Assembly (NCBI RefSeq): GCF_000298195.1
Contig: NZ_BAHC01000084.1
Coordinates: 1-62,733 of the forward strand
Length of the DNA stretch: 62,733 bases
Reading direction: 5' to 3'
Origin: Gordonia rhizosphera NBRC 16068
GTDB lineage: Bacteria; Actinomycetota; Actinomycetes; Mycobacteriales; Mycobacteriaceae
Shown piece after piece: positions 9,287 through 18,346 of the stretch (position 1 is its first letter; every line of letters starts with the position of its first letter). The notes under the pieces were generated by a model, which was not told the origin of the DNA, ran no database searches, and saw only the letters and a list, made by a program, of their open reading frames with translations. The position numbers were made by a program, and so were the translations under genes.

Positions 9287-9301
9287 CCCGCCGGGGGCGG
9301 G
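9287..9301 (-). promoter_or_regulatory. Compact GC hairpin between leader ORF and sir
   Basis: The 15 bases can fold as a perfect 6-bp stem (CCCGCC with GGCGGG) around a three-base loop. It sits 46 bp after the leader-ORF stop and 70 bp before the sir start, in the untranslated leader of the sulfite reductase operon. There is no T-run, so it is not a classical terminator. A role in leader-coupled control is possible but not shown. High base GC makes short hairpins common by chance. Confidence 0.4.
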
Positions 9302-9347
9302 AACTCCTCAGGGCCAAACCGTCATCTGGGGACGGCGGAGCACGTCG

Positions 9348-9437
9348 TCAGAGACGACAGAATGCGCTGCAGACGCGCTTGAAATCGATGTGGCGTCGCG
9401 CGGCGAGCCACACCCCTGGGGAAGTCACGCGGTACAT
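9348..9437 (-). CDS. Cysteine-containing leader peptide (uORF) of the sir operon
   Basis: This 29-codon ORF reads toward the sulfite reductase gene and ends 131 bp before it. Its carboxy-terminal half is R-R-H-I-D-F-K-R-V-C-S-A-F-C-R-L, with two Cys codons (TGC at residue 23, TGT at 27) close to the stop. This resembles the short 'R-H-x-D-L-x-R-V-x-S-A-x-C-R' leader peptides found before sulfur genes in actinobacteria. Related Cys-rich uORFs in mycobacteria are known to lower downstream translation when cysteine is plentiful. The start could be the ATG at 9437 or in-frame GTG codons at 9428 or 9413; no clear Shine-Dalgarno is seen, so a leaderless start is possible. Regulatory role is inferred. 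Confidence 0.72.
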   Translation of the reverse strand: MYRVTSPGVWLAARRHIDFKRVCSAFCRL

Positions 9438-9589
9438 AGTGCCATGCTTACCGTCGCCGCGTCTACTTGCGAATACTTTAATTCACGATGAGGCAAACTC
9501 GCCGGAAGGTTCCATCTGCCGCGGATATCGGCGCTCGTGCAGGCCGGGGAGGTGATGGTGTCCCATTCGTCCGGGCGCATGATGGAGGC

Positions 9590-10828
9590 GTGACATCGGT
9601 ATCACCGGAGCAGGCCTCCGAGGCGCCCGAACCCGCCGTGCCCACCGATGTGCCGATCGGTGAGCAGATCCGGCAGGCGGCGCAGAGGTCTGCGACGAGC
9701 GCCTTCGGCCTGTACATCCACGTGCCGTTCTGCGCGACCCGCTGCGGTTACTGCGACTTCAACACCTACACGGCCGGTGAACTCGGGTCGGCGGCGTCGC
9801 CGCAGTCCTGGCATGTCGCGGTGGGTCGCGAACTCGATCGCGCGGCCGAGCTGGTGGGGCCGCGTGCCGTGTCCACGATCTTCGTCGGCGGCGGCACACC
9901 GTCGTTGCTCGGCGCCGACGGTCTCGGTCGGGTGCTCGACGACGTGCGGGCGCGGTTCGCGCTCGCCGACGATGCGGAGGTGACGACCGAGTCCAATCCG
10001 GAGTCGACATCGCCGGAATTCTTCGCCGGGATCCGGGAGGCGGGCTACACCCGGGTCTCGCTCGGGATGCAGTCGGCGGCGCCGCATGTGCTGGCGACTC
10101 TGGACCGCACGCACACCCCGGGCCGGGCCAAAGCGGCGGCGCGGGAGGCGTCGGAGGCGGGGTTCGACCACATCAACCTCGACCTCATCTACGGCACGCC
10201 GGGAGAGAGCGACGACGATCTGCACCGTTCCCTCGATGCCGTCCTCGACACGCCCGTCGATCATGTGTCGGCGTATGCGCTCATCGTCGAGGACGGGACG
10301 GCACTCGCGCGCCGCATCCGCCGTGGCGAGCTACCGGCCCCCGACGACGACGTACTCGCACGGCGCTATCAGATCCTCGACGCGCGGCTCCGCGCCGCCG
10401 GCCTCGAGTGGTACGAGGTGTCCAACTGGGCGCGCTCACCGGCCGCGCAGTGTCGGCACAACCTCGCCTACTGGTATTCCACCGACTGGTGGGGGATCGG
10501 GCCGGGTGCACACTCCCACGTGCACGGGGTGCGTTGGTGGAACGTGAAACACCCGGCCCGCCATGCCAACTCGTTGGAGGCCGGAGATCTGCCGATCGCC
10601 GGACACGAGATTCTCACCGACGTCGACCGGCACACCGAGACGGTGATGCTGCGACTGCGGTGCCGCGACGGACTGCCGGAGACCGAACTCGACGACGCCG
10701 AACGCGCGACCGCCGCGCGGTTCGTCGTCGATGGATTGCTGGCGGCGTCCGACGGCCGACTGGTCTTGACCGACCGGGGACGGCTCCTCGCCGACGGTGT
10801 CGTCCGCGACATCCTCACCGCGAGCTGA
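9590..10828 (+). CDS. hemW: HemW-like radical SAM heme chaperone
   Basis: HemW is a radical-SAM protein that binds heme and helps insert it into respiratory enzymes; older annotations call it oxygen-independent coproporphyrinogen oxidase. The cluster motif C-x3-C-x2-C is at residues 48, 52 and 55 counted from the GTG at 9590 (P-F-C-A-T-R-C-G-Y-C). The HemW-type carboxy-terminal domain follows, including G-I-G-P-G-A-H-S. The frame is open back to an ATG at 9488 with a -10-like TACTTT before it, but codons between 9488 and 9590 have only about half GC at third positions, unlike the rest, so I prefer 9590. True oxidases need extra residues not resolved here. Confidence 0.87.
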   Translation: MTSVSPEQASEAPEPAVPTDVPIGEQIRQAAQRSATSAFGLYIHVPFCATRCGYCDFNTYTAGELGSAASPQSWHVAVGRELDRAAELVGPRAVSTIFVGGGTPSLLGADGLGRVLDDVRARFALADDAEVTTESNPESTSPEFFAGIREAGYTRVSLGMQSAAPHVLATLDRTHTPGRAKAAAREASEAGFDHINLDLIYGTPGESDDDLHRSLDAVLDTPVDHVSAYALIVEDGTALARRIRRGELPAPDDDVLARRYQILDARLRAAGLEWYEVSNWARSPAAQCRHNLAYWYSTDWWGIGPGAHSHVHGVRWWNVKHPARHANSLEAGDLPIAGHEILTDVDRHTETVMLRLRCRDGLPETELDDAERATAARFVVDGLLAASDGRLVLTDRGRLLADGVVRDILTAS

Positions 10829-10907
10829 CTTTCGCGGAGGTCGTGCCGGCCACGGTTCGTCGGAGGTCGTTGCCTGAACGCGTGCCGCAACTGCGAAACT
10901 GACACCT

Positions 10908-11600
10908 ATGACTGCGCGGCGCAACGACGACCCGGCCGACGAACTCCCTTCGTTGGCCGGTGTCCCGGCGGACAAGTTCAAGCCACTGACGGCCCGGGGC
11001 GAACGCACCCGCGCGGCCCTGGTCACGGCAGCCCGCACGGTGTTCGAGCGCGACGGATTCGCCGACTCCCGGCTGACCGACATCACCGCCGAGGCGGCCT
11101 GCTCAATCGGCACCTTCTACACCTACTTCCAGAGCAAGGAAGAGATCCTCGATGCGGTGTTCGCACAGGCGCACGAGGACATGCTGCATCCGGGTTTCCC
11201 GCATGTCGCCTCCGACGACGACCCGGTCGCGGTACTCGAGGCCGCCAACCGCGCCTACTTCGAGGCCTACAAACGCAACGCGCGGCTGCGGCTGGTGCTC
11301 GAGCAGGTGACGGGAAACAGCCGCGAGTTCCGCGAGAGGCGCCGGCAGCGCAGCCTTGCCTTCGCCGAACGCAACGCCCGCCAGATCAGACGGTTGCAGG
11401 AGCGCGGGCTGGCCGACACCGACCTCGACGCCATGCAGGCGGCGCGAGCGCTCTCGGGAATGGTGTCACGGATGGCCTACCAGGCCTTCGCGCTCGGCGA
11501 CGATGCCGACATGGATGAGCTGGTGTTCACCGCAACCAGGTTGTGGGCCAACGCCATCGGGTTACTTCCGAACACGGCGGTCACCCGCGGCCAGGGGTGA
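10908..11600 (+). CDS. TetR family transcriptional regulator
   Basis: This is a DNA-binding repressor of 230 residues. The TetR helix-turn-helix lies around residues 45-80 (F-A-D-S-R-L-T-D-I-T-A-E-A-A-C, then G-T-F-Y-T-Y-F). The ligand domain has an aromatic helix Y-F-E-A-Y-K-R-N-A-R-L-R typical of actinobacterial regulators of lipid or multidrug genes. It stands between hemW and the MHS transporter, both on the same strand, and may regulate the transporter or the carboxylase beyond it. The ligand is unknown. Confidence 0.88.
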   Translation: MTARRNDDPADELPSLAGVPADKFKPLTARGERTRAALVTAARTVFERDGFADSRLTDITAEAACSIGTFYTYFQSKEEILDAVFAQAHEDMLHPGFPHVASDDDPVAVLEAANRAYFEAYKRNARLRLVLEQVTGNSREFRERRRQRSLAFAERNARQIRRLQERGLADTDLDAMQAARALSGMVSRMAYQAFALGDDADMDELVFTATRLWANAIGLLPNTAVTRGQG

Positions 11601-11742
11601 CCCCCGACCGCGGGTGAGTCCGCTCGCCGGCTTCGCCGACGCCTCGTCGCGGCGAGCTTAGTTGAGGGTGCGTTCAAGTTCAAGGGTGTGGCCGACTGGC
11701 TCGACGCGCCGGGTGTGGCGGGATCTGAGAATATGCGCCGAA

Positions 11743-11756
11743 GTGATTGACATCAC
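11743..11756. promoter_or_regulatory. Small inverted repeat upstream of MHS transporter
   Basis: GTGAT and ATCAC flank a four-base spacer, 93 bp before the transporter start and 142 bp after the TetR gene. The 248-bp gap holding it has otherwise no gene or clear hairpin. It could be an operator for the upstream TetR protein, but five-base arms are weak evidence. Confidence 0.3.
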
Positions 11757-11848
11757 GAGGAATGTCCGGCCATAGTGGCTCCAGAACATGAACGTGAGCT
11801 CAAGTTCGGTCGGGACCCCTTTCCCAGAACACACCCCAGGAGTGATCC

Positions 11849-13234
11849 GTGGCCACACCTTCCGTGCGTTCCGCGCGAGACCGAAACCAACTCGACGAAG
11901 GGCAACGCACACATCGGCGCGCCCATCGCAAATTGCAGGCGGCCGGGCTGATCGGCAGTTCGATCGAGTGGTACGACTTCTTCGTCTACGGAACCGCCGC
12001 AGCCCTGGTTTTTCCGCACGTCTTCTTCCCGCACTCCTCGGCGCTGATGGCAACCCTGTTGTCGTTCAGCACCTTCTGGGCGGGCTTCGTCGCCCGCCCG
12101 CTCGGTGGACTCATCGCCGGCCACTACGGGGACAAGTACGGCCGCAAGCCCGCCGTCGTCGTCAGCCTGTTCCTGATGGGCGCAGCGACATTCGCGATCG
12201 GTTGCCTCCCGAGCGCCGCGGCCGTCGGTGTCGTGGCCCCGATCCTGCTGGTGCTGCTGCGGTTCCTGCAAGGCCTGGCATGCGGTGGACAATGGGGCGG
12301 AATCGTGTTGTTGCTCACCGAATCCGCGGACCCGAAGAGACGCGGCTTCTCCGGCACGTTCGGTCAGATGGGCGTCTCGTTCGGCGTGCTTCTCGGCAAT
12401 CTCATCTTCCTCGGTACGAGTTCGGCGGTGACCAACGAGGCGTTCCTGTCGTGGGGATGGCGAATCCCGTTCTTGCTCAGCGCACTACTGTTCCCGGTCG
12501 TCTATTACATTCAGACCAAGGTCGAGGACAGCCCGGAGTTCTCCGAACTCCAGCAGGAGGCCGAACGGGGCCGGGAGGTCGTGGCGCAGGCGCCGCTCTG
12601 GGAGGCGATCAAGGGTCACTGGCGGACGATCCTGCTCGGCTGCGGTCTGCTCGCGGCGACCAACGCGCTGTTCTACATCTCGATCGCGGGTGTGCTGACC
12701 TATGCGACCACCGCTTTGGACATGAATCGCAACAGCCTGCTGGCGATGTCGATGATCTCCTGCCTCGTCACCGTGCCCGTCACCGCCGCGTCCGGCGCGA
12801 TCTCCGACCGGATCGGACGCCGACCGCTGATCATCGTCGGTGGTCTGGCCATCGTGGCCTGGGCATTCCCATACTTCTGGCTGGTGAACACGGCCAATGT
12901 CGGGCTGTTCCTCGTGGCGGTGACGGTGGGTGGCATCTTCCAGTCCATGACCTACGGGCCCATCGCGGCGTTCATGGGTGAGCTGTTCGAGCCGAATGTG
13001 CGCTATTCGGGCGCGTCGCTGGCCTACCAGTTGGCAGCCATCACCGTCAGCGGCGCCACCCCGTTCATCATGACGGCGCTGATCGCCCGGACCGGCACGA
13101 CGACCCTGGTCGCGCTGTTCGTCGCGCTGATGGGCCTGATCACGTGCGCGTCGGCGTGGCGTCTGCGCGAGACCAATCCCGCCGAGGTGCGCAACGATCC
13201 GCTGGCCCCGCCCGGGGCGCTGCAGCCGGTGTGA
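11849..13234 (+). CDS. MFS transporter, metabolite:H+ symporter (MHS) family
   Basis: This is an inner-membrane proton symporter of 461 residues. It matches the MHS branch of the major facilitator superfamily: the amino-terminal G-S-S-I-E-W-Y-D-F-F-V-Y-G motif, R-P-L-G-G-L-I-A-G-H-Y-G-D and G-R-K in the first cytoplasmic loop, and I-S-D-R-I-G-R-R-P in the repeat of that loop, with about twelve hydrophobic segments. Relatives carry small carboxylates, shikimate or betaines; the substrate here cannot be told. The GTG start at 11849 has AGGAG six bases upstream. It is bordered by a TetR gene and an acyl-CoA carboxylase, so a carboxylate substrate is plausible. Confidence 0.9.
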   Translation: MATPSVRSARDRNQLDEGQRTHRRAHRKLQAAGLIGSSIEWYDFFVYGTAAALVFPHVFFPHSSALMATLLSFSTFWAGFVARPLGGLIAGHYGDKYGRKPAVVVSLFLMGAATFAIGCLPSAAAVGVVAPILLVLLRFLQGLACGGQWGGIVLLLTESADPKRRGFSGTFGQMGVSFGVLLGNLIFLGTSSAVTNEAFLSWGWRIPFLLSALLFPVVYYIQTKVEDSPEFSELQQEAERGREVVAQAPLWEAIKGHWRTILLGCGLLAATNALFYISIAGVLTYATTALDMNRNSLLAMSMISCLVTVPVTAASGAISDRIGRRPLIIVGGLAIVAWAFPYFWLVNTANVGLFLVAVTVGGIFQSMTYGPIAAFMGELFEPNVRYSGASLAYQLAAITVSGATPFIMTALIARTGTTTLVALFVALMGLITCASAWRLRETNPAEVRNDPLAPPGALQPV

Positions 13235-13379
13235 CATGGGAGGAACGTTCGGCCGTCCCGGTCGTCGTCGGGGTGCGCACACCGTCCCGGTTCCCAGTGC
13301 TCAATACCGGGTCGGGCGAGGTCCACCCACCCCTAGCTTCGCTGGGGTCTCATGACACAGGGATGATCGAGACTGAAGA

Positions 13380-16300
13380 ATGACCGTCTGTCCCTCGGAG
13401 GTGGAGTCGTTGCGAGTTCTGGTCGCCAACCGCGGGGAGATCGCGCTGCGGATCATCCGCACAGCCGACGAACTCGGCTTCGACACCGTCGCGGTCTACG
13501 CCGCCGACGACGCGGCTGCGGCACACGTCGACGCCGCGAGCACCGCCGTCGCACTGGACGGCTCGGGGCCCGCCGCCTATCTGAACCGCTCCGCGATCGT
13601 CGACGCGGCAGTGGCCACCGGCGCCGATCTCGTCCATCCGGGCTACGGATTCCTCAGCGAGGACCCCGAGTTCGCTTGGCGGTGCCGGGACGCCGGGCTG
13701 GCTTTCGTCGGTCCGGACGCGGCGTTGTTGCGGCTGTTCGGCGACAAGTCCTCCGCCCGTGCGGCCGCCGTGGCGGCGGGGATTGCGGTGCTCGACGCCA
13801 CCGAGGGCGGCGTCGAGGAAGGAGACGTCGCCTCCTTCCTCGACGCCCATCCCGACGGGATCATGCTCAAGGCGGTCGCCGGCGGCGGTGGCCGGGGTAT
13901 GCGGGCGGTGTACCACGTGGACGAAGTCCCGGTGGCCTATCGCAGCTGCGTCGCGGAGGCCGAAGCCGGCTTCGGCAACGGCGCGCTGTTCGCGGAGTCG
14001 TTGTGCTCCGGGGCCCGGCATGTCGAGGTGCAGGTGGTCGCGGCGCCCGACCGCGACGGATCGCCCCGCGCGCTCGCGGTTGGGGACCGGGACTGCAGCG
14101 TGCAACGCCGTCGCCAGAAGCTGATCGAGGTGGCGCCGGCCCCGCACCTCGACAACCTCCGGTCGGATCTGCACCGCGCGGCGGTCCGCCTGTGCGCGGA
14201 CCACGCCTACCGGGGACTGGCCACTGTGGAGTTCCTCGTCACCGGTGACGATTTCGTCTTCCTCGAGGTCAACCCGCGGATTCAGGTCGAACACACCGTC
14301 ACCGAGGAGGTCACCGGTGTCGACCTCGTCGAGGTGGGACTGCGCATCGCGCAGGGTGCCTCACTGGCCGAACTCCCACTGCCACACGGTGTCGCGGCGT
14401 CGTCCGGGGAGGTCACGGGGGCGCCGTCGCCGGCACGTGGCATCGCGATCCAGGCCCGGGTGAACACCGAGACGGTGACGGCCGACGGCACGACCGTCCC
14501 GGCAACCGGGACGCTCACCACGTTCTCCCCACCCACCGGTCCCGGTGTCCGCGTCGACACCCACGGCCGACCCGCGACGGTGATCGGGTCTCGCTACGAC
14601 AGTCTGCTGGCCAAGGTCATCACCCACACGCGCAGTGCCGATTTCGCGGCCGCCTGCCGGAAGGCGGAGACCGCACTCGCCGAGTTCGTCGTCGAGGGCG
14701 TGCACACGAACATCGCTCTGCTGCGAGCGGTGCTGTCCGATGATCGGCTCACCGGAGCGCCGGTCAGCACCTCCTACCTCGACGAGCACCTTGCCGATCT
14801 GCTCTCGACCGCGGCGGCACTGGTGCCGAACGGATCCGCGCACGGCGACGACGATCCGAGTGCGCCGACCGATTCCGACGTGGATGTGCGCATCGACGAC
14901 GGCGAGGAGGTGATCCGTGCGGGACTGACCGGCGTCGTGGTCGAGGTGTCGACGGCCGGGAGTGTGGTGCCCGCGGGTGCGCCGCTGCTGGTCCTCGAGG
15001 CGATGAAGATGCAGCACGTCCTCGCGGCGGAACGCTCCTCGATCGTGGTGCGCAGCCTGGTCGAGGTGGGCGCACCGGTGAACGCGGGCGATCCGTTGGC
15101 CGTCGTGTGCCCCGGTGACGGAATCGAGTCCGATGCCGCGGTAGGCGATGTCGACCCCGAGTACATCCGAGCAGACCTCTCCGAGGTGCTGTCACGGCAG
15201 GCGAAGACGCTCGACGCCGCGCGGCCGGAGGCGGTCGCGCGACGCCATCGCATCGGCCGCAGGACCGCGCGGGAGAACATCGATGATCTCGTCGACGACG
15301 GGAGCCTCACCGAGTACGGCGCACTCGCGGTGGCGGCGCAGCGCACTCGTCGCAGCGAGCAGGATCTCATCGACAACACACCCGCCGACGGGTTGATCGC
15401 CGGTGTCGCCACCGTCGACGCCGACGTGTTCGGGTCGGATGCCGCCACGACCGGCGTCATCTCCTACGACTACACCGTGTTGGCCGGTACGCAGGGAATG
15501 CGCAACCACGTCAAGACCGACCGGATCCTGGAGGTGGTGCGGCGCAAGCGGATACCGCTGGTGTTGTTCGCCGAAGGCGGCGGTGGCCGACCGGGCGACA
15601 CCGACGCCAACGGCGCCGCCGGCCTGGAACTGAACACCTTCCGGGCGATGGCGGGCCTGCAGGGAGTCGTGCCGACCGTCGCGATCGTCTCGGGTCGTTG
15701 TTTCGCCGGCAACGCGGCCCTGGCCGGTGTGTGTGACGTCCTGATCGCGACCCCCGACGCCACCGTCGGCATGGGCGGACCGGCGATGATCGAGGGCGGG
15801 GGGCTCGGGCGGCACCGGCCCGAGGAGGTCGGGCCGATCGGCGTCCAGGTGCCCAACGGCGTCGTGCACCTCGTCGCCGACGACGAGGCAGCCGCCGTCC
15901 GGCTCGCGCGACAATACCTGTCCTACTTCCGGGGAGATCTCGTCGACTGGACGGCCCCGGACGCCCGCCGAGCACGACATGTGGTGCCGGAGAACCGGCT
16001 ACGGGCCTTCGATGTGCGCGATGCGGTGGCCGCGATCGCCGACGTCGACTCGGTCCTCGAACTGCGGCGCGGCTACGGCACCGGGATGGTGACCGCGCTG
16101 ATCCGTGTCGAGGGTGCGGCGTTCGGGGTGCTCGCCAACTCCAGCCTGCACCTCGGCGGCGCGATCGACGCGGAGGCGGCCGACAAGGCGGCCGACTTCC
16201 TGACGATGTGTGAGGCGCATCGGATGCCGGTGCTCACGCTCTGCGACACACCGGGATTCATGGTAGGGCCCGAGTCCGAGGAGCAGGCCACCGTCCGCAG

Positions 16301-16697
16301 GTTCGGCAAGATGTTCGTCGCCGGCGCCCGCCTCACGGTGCCGTTCGGGATGATCATCCTGCGCAAGGCCTACGGACTCGGCGCGATGGCCATGGGCGGC
16401 GGTTCCTTCCACGCTCCGGAGTTCACCGTGGCCTGGCCGACCGGCGAAATCGGTCCGATGGGTCTCGAGGGTTCGGTACGGCTCGGCTACCGCAAGGAAC
16501 TCGAGGCCATCGACGATGCGGCACAACGCGACGCGCTGTTCCGTGACCTCGTGGCGCAGGCCTACGACAAGGGCAAGGCGCTGCATGCGGGGACCACCTT
16601 CGAACTCGACGACGTCATCGACCCCGCTCGGACCCGCGACTGGATACGGCAACTCAGGCGCGGCCCCCAAGTAGGACCTCGGTGGCTGCGCGAGTGA
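13380..16697 (+). CDS. Single-chain biotin-dependent acyl-CoA carboxylase
   Basis: One 1105-residue polypeptide holds biotin carboxylase (about 10-460; ATP loop G-G-G-G-R-G-M near 167), a linker, a biotin carrier domain with the biotinyl Lys K543 in E-A-M-K-M, and both halves of carboxyltransferase (about 610-1095). This order and size match the single-chain long-chain acyl-CoA carboxylase described from Mycobacterium avium paratuberculosis. It would carboxylate an acyl-CoA at the alpha carbon; chain length cannot be read from sequence. The ATG at 13380 lacks a ribosome site, whereas an in-frame TTG at 13410 has GGAGGTGGAG just upstream and would begin right at R-V-L-V-A-N-R-G-E, so the true start may be 13410. 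It stands alone, with fatty-acid degradation genes following. Confidence 0.92.
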   Translation: MTVCPSEVESLRVLVANRGEIALRIIRTADELGFDTVAVYAADDAAAAHVDAASTAVALDGSGPAAYLNRSAIVDAAVATGADLVHPGYGFLSEDPEFAWRCRDAGLAFVGPDAALLRLFGDKSSARAAAVAAGIAVLDATEGGVEEGDVASFLDAHPDGIMLKAVAGGGGRGMRAVYHVDEVPVAYRSCVAEAEAGFGNGALFAESLCSGARHVEVQVVAAPDRDGSPRALAVGDRDCSVQRRRQKLIEVAPAPHLDNLRSDLHRAAVRLCADHAYRGLATVEFLVTGDDFVFLEVNPRIQVEHTVTEEVTGVDLVEVGLRIAQGASLAELPLPHGVAASSGEVTGAPSPARGIAIQARVNTETVTADGTTVPATGTLTTFSPPTGPGVRVDTHGRPATVIGSRYDSLLAKVITHTRSADFAAACRKAETALAEFVVEGVHTNIALLRAVLSDDRLTGAPVSTSYLDEHLADLLSTAAALVPNGSAHGDDDPSAPTDSDVDVRIDDGEEVIRAGLTGVVVEVSTAGSVVPAGAPLLVLEAMKMQHVLAAERSSIVVRSLVEVGAPVNAGDPLAVVCPGDGIESDAAVGDVDPEYIRADLSEVLSRQAKTLDAARPEAVARRHRIGRRTARENIDDLVDDGSLTEYGALAVAAQRTRRSEQDLIDNTPADGLIAGVATVDADVFGSDAATTGVISYDYTVLAGTQGMRNHVKTDRILEVVRRKRIPLVLFAEGGGGRPGDTDANGAAGLELNTFRAMAGLQGVVPTVAIVSGRCFAGNAALAGVCDVLIATPDATVGMGGPAMIEGGGLGRHRPEEVGPIGVQVPNGVVHLVADDEAAAVRLARQYLSYFRGDLVDWTAPDARRARHVVPENRLRAFDVRDAVAAIADVDSVLELRRGYGTGMVTALIRVEGAAFGVLANSSLHLGGAIDAEAADKAADFLTMCEAHRMPVLTLCDTPGFMVGPESEEQATVRRFGKMFVAGARLTVPFGMIILRKAYGLGAMAMGGGSFHAPEFTVAWPTGEIGPMGLEGSVRLGYRKELEAIDDAAQRDALFRDLVAQAYDKGKALHAGTTFELDDVIDPARTRDWIRQLRRGPQVGPRWLRE

Positions 16698-16738
16698 CGT
16701 TCTGTCGGCGGTGCCGCGCCTGAGAGTTCCTCTGCCGG

Positions 16739-17743
16739 TCACATGGCGAGGACGAGTTTCCCGGTGTTCGCGCCGTCGAACAGCATGTTGAGCGTGGTGC
16801 CGAACGCCTCGATACCGCCGGTCTCGATCTGCTCGCGGGTGATGAGGTCGCCACGCCGAATCCAGTTGCCCAACGCGGCCTGCGCCTCGGGGAAGCGCTT
16901 GAGATAGTCGAAGATGATGAAGCCCGTCATCGAAGACCGGTTGACCAGCAGGGAGAGGTATCGCGACGGGCCGGGTGGCGGTGTGGTGGCGTTGTAGCCG
17001 GAGATGGCGCCGCACAACACGACCCGGGCGTGGGTGCGCAACACGGCGAGCGCCGAGTTGAGGATGTCGCCGCCGACGTTGTCGAAGTAGACGTCGATGC
17101 CCTCGGGTGCGGCCTCGTGCAGGGCCCGTCCCACCGAGCCCGCGCGGTAGTCGATGGTCGCGTCGAAGCCGAGTTCCTCGGTGAGCCATGAGCATTTCTC
17201 GGGGCCGCCGGCGATGCCGATGACCCGACACCCCATCAGCGAAGCGATCTGGCCGGCGATGGAACCGACCGCACCCGCCGCACCCGAGATCAACACGGTG
17301 TCGCCGGGTTTCGTGCGTCCGACGTCGGTGATCCCGAAGTATGCGGTCATGCCGGGAAAGCCCAGCGCACCAAGCCATGTCGGTGCCGGTGCCAGATCGG
17401 TGTCGACGAGCGTGACGAGCCGGCCGTCCGACAGCGCGTACTCGCAGGCACCGAACATCCCGGCGACGGTCGCGCCCACCGGGTAGCTGTCGTGCTGCGA
17501 CGCACAGACCGTGCCCACCGCGTGGGCGCGCATCACCTCGCCGATCCCGACCGGCGGGATGTAGGACGGCACGTCGTTGAGCCAGCCACGCATCGCCGGG
17601 TCGAGCGACACGTACTGAATCCGCACCACGAACTCCCCGGTGCCCGGTTCCGGGATCGGTTCGGTGGTGATCTCCCAGGTGGTGTCGTCGATCCGGCCGA
17701 CCGGGCGCTTGGCCAGTCGGAGCTGTCGGTTCTGCGCGGTCAT
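16739..17743 (-). CDS. NADP-dependent oxidoreductase, CurA/leukotriene B4 dehydrogenase-like MDR
   Basis: This is a 334-residue zinc-independent medium-chain reductase. The amino terminus V-S-L-D-P-A-M-R-G-W is diagnostic of the CurA/PTGR group of enone reductases, and the nucleotide-binding loop is G-A-A-G-A-V-G-S. Members reduce alpha,beta-unsaturated ketones or aldehydes with NADPH. The gene converges on the carboxylase gene (41 bp between stops) and follows the MaoC gene on the same strand after 67 bp, so the pair may be one transcript acting on unsaturated acyl intermediates. Confidence 0.9.
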   Translation of the reverse strand: MTAQNRQLRLAKRPVGRIDDTTWEITTEPIPEPGTGEFVVRIQYVSLDPAMRGWLNDVPSYIPPVGIGEVMRAHAVGTVCASQHDSYPVGATVAGMFGACEYALSDGRLVTLVDTDLAPAPTWLGALGFPGMTAYFGITDVGRTKPGDTVLISGAAGAVGSIAGQIASLMGCRVIGIAGGPEKCSWLTEELGFDATIDYRAGSVGRALHEAAPEGIDVYFDNVGGDILNSALAVLRTHARVVLCGAISGYNATTPPPGPSRYLSLLVNRSSMTGFIIFDYLKRFPEAQAALGNWIRRGDLITREQIETGGIEAFGTTLNMLFDGANTGKLVLAM

Positions 17744-17810
17744 GCGGTGGCCTCCTGTGTTTCGGTGCGATCGATTGCGTGTTCGAGGATCCCTGGGTAC
17801 CGACGGTCGT

Positions 17811-18287
17811 TCAGGATTCGGCGACGATGCGTCCGAGCGAGTCCGCGACCATCACCGGCTTGTCGGAGCCTTCGAGTTCCAGCACCTGGCGGGTGGTCAC
17901 CTGAATACCACCGGGAACCGGGTCGGCGGCCACCACGGTCAAACGCATGCGGACGCGCGATCCCACCGGGACCGGGGCGGGGAAGCGGACCTTGTCGTAG
18001 CCGTAGTTGAGCGCGTGGGCGAAACCGTCGAAGGCGAGCAGCTGTCCGGACAGGTAGGGGCCGAGCGACAGGCTCAGCAGTCCGTGCGCGATGGTCCCGC
18101 CCAGCGGGCTCGCGGCCGCCCGGACCGGGTCGATGTGAATCCACTGGTGGTCGTCGGTGGCGTCGGCGAAGGCGTCCACCCGTGCCTGGGAGACCTCGTA
18201 CCACGGGGTCGGGCCGAGTTCCCGGCCGACGAGTGCGGCGAGGTCGTCGGCGGTGGTCGGGCGGGCGGGAACGATCGTCGTGTCCAT
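17811..18287 (-). CDS. MaoC family dehydratase (R-specific enoyl-CoA hydratase-like)
   Basis: This is a 158-residue single hot-dog domain protein. The hydratase-2 motif appears as D-A-T-D-D-H-Q-W-I-H with the catalytic Asp and His, followed by G-G-T-I-A-H-G-L-L-S. Such enzymes hydrate trans-2-enoyl-CoA to the R-3-hydroxy form. The ATG at 18287 was preferred over an upstream ATG in the same frame because homologous sequence starts there. It is divergent from the SDR gene across a 251-bp gap that carries two inverted repeats, and precedes the CurA-like gene. Confidence 0.9.
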   Translation of the reverse strand: MDTTIVPARPTTADDLAALVGRELGPTPWYEVSQARVDAFADATDDHQWIHIDPVRAAASPLGGTIAHGLLSLSLGPYLSGQLLAFDGFAHALNYGYDKVRFPAPVPVGSRVRMRLTVVAADPVPGGIQVTTRQVLELEGSDKPVMVADSLGRIVAES

Positions 18288-18346
18288 GGGTCTCCCTATC
18301 GATCGGATGCGCTCCGGGCGCGTGTCGGGTTTCGGCACATATCCCC

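Noticed and set aside
9217..9347. SAM-IV or other known riboswitch in the sir leader.
   Set aside because: I compared the leader with the remembered SAM-IV motif and saw neither its conserved G-G-C-A-A-C-C-C segment nor its pseudoknot partner. The Cys leader ORF explains the region better.
9488..9589. Extended hemW start at the ATG 9488 with a -10-like TACTTT before it.
   Set aside because: Third codon positions are only about half GC there, against more than 85 percent in the gene, so this stretch is probably untranslated leader.
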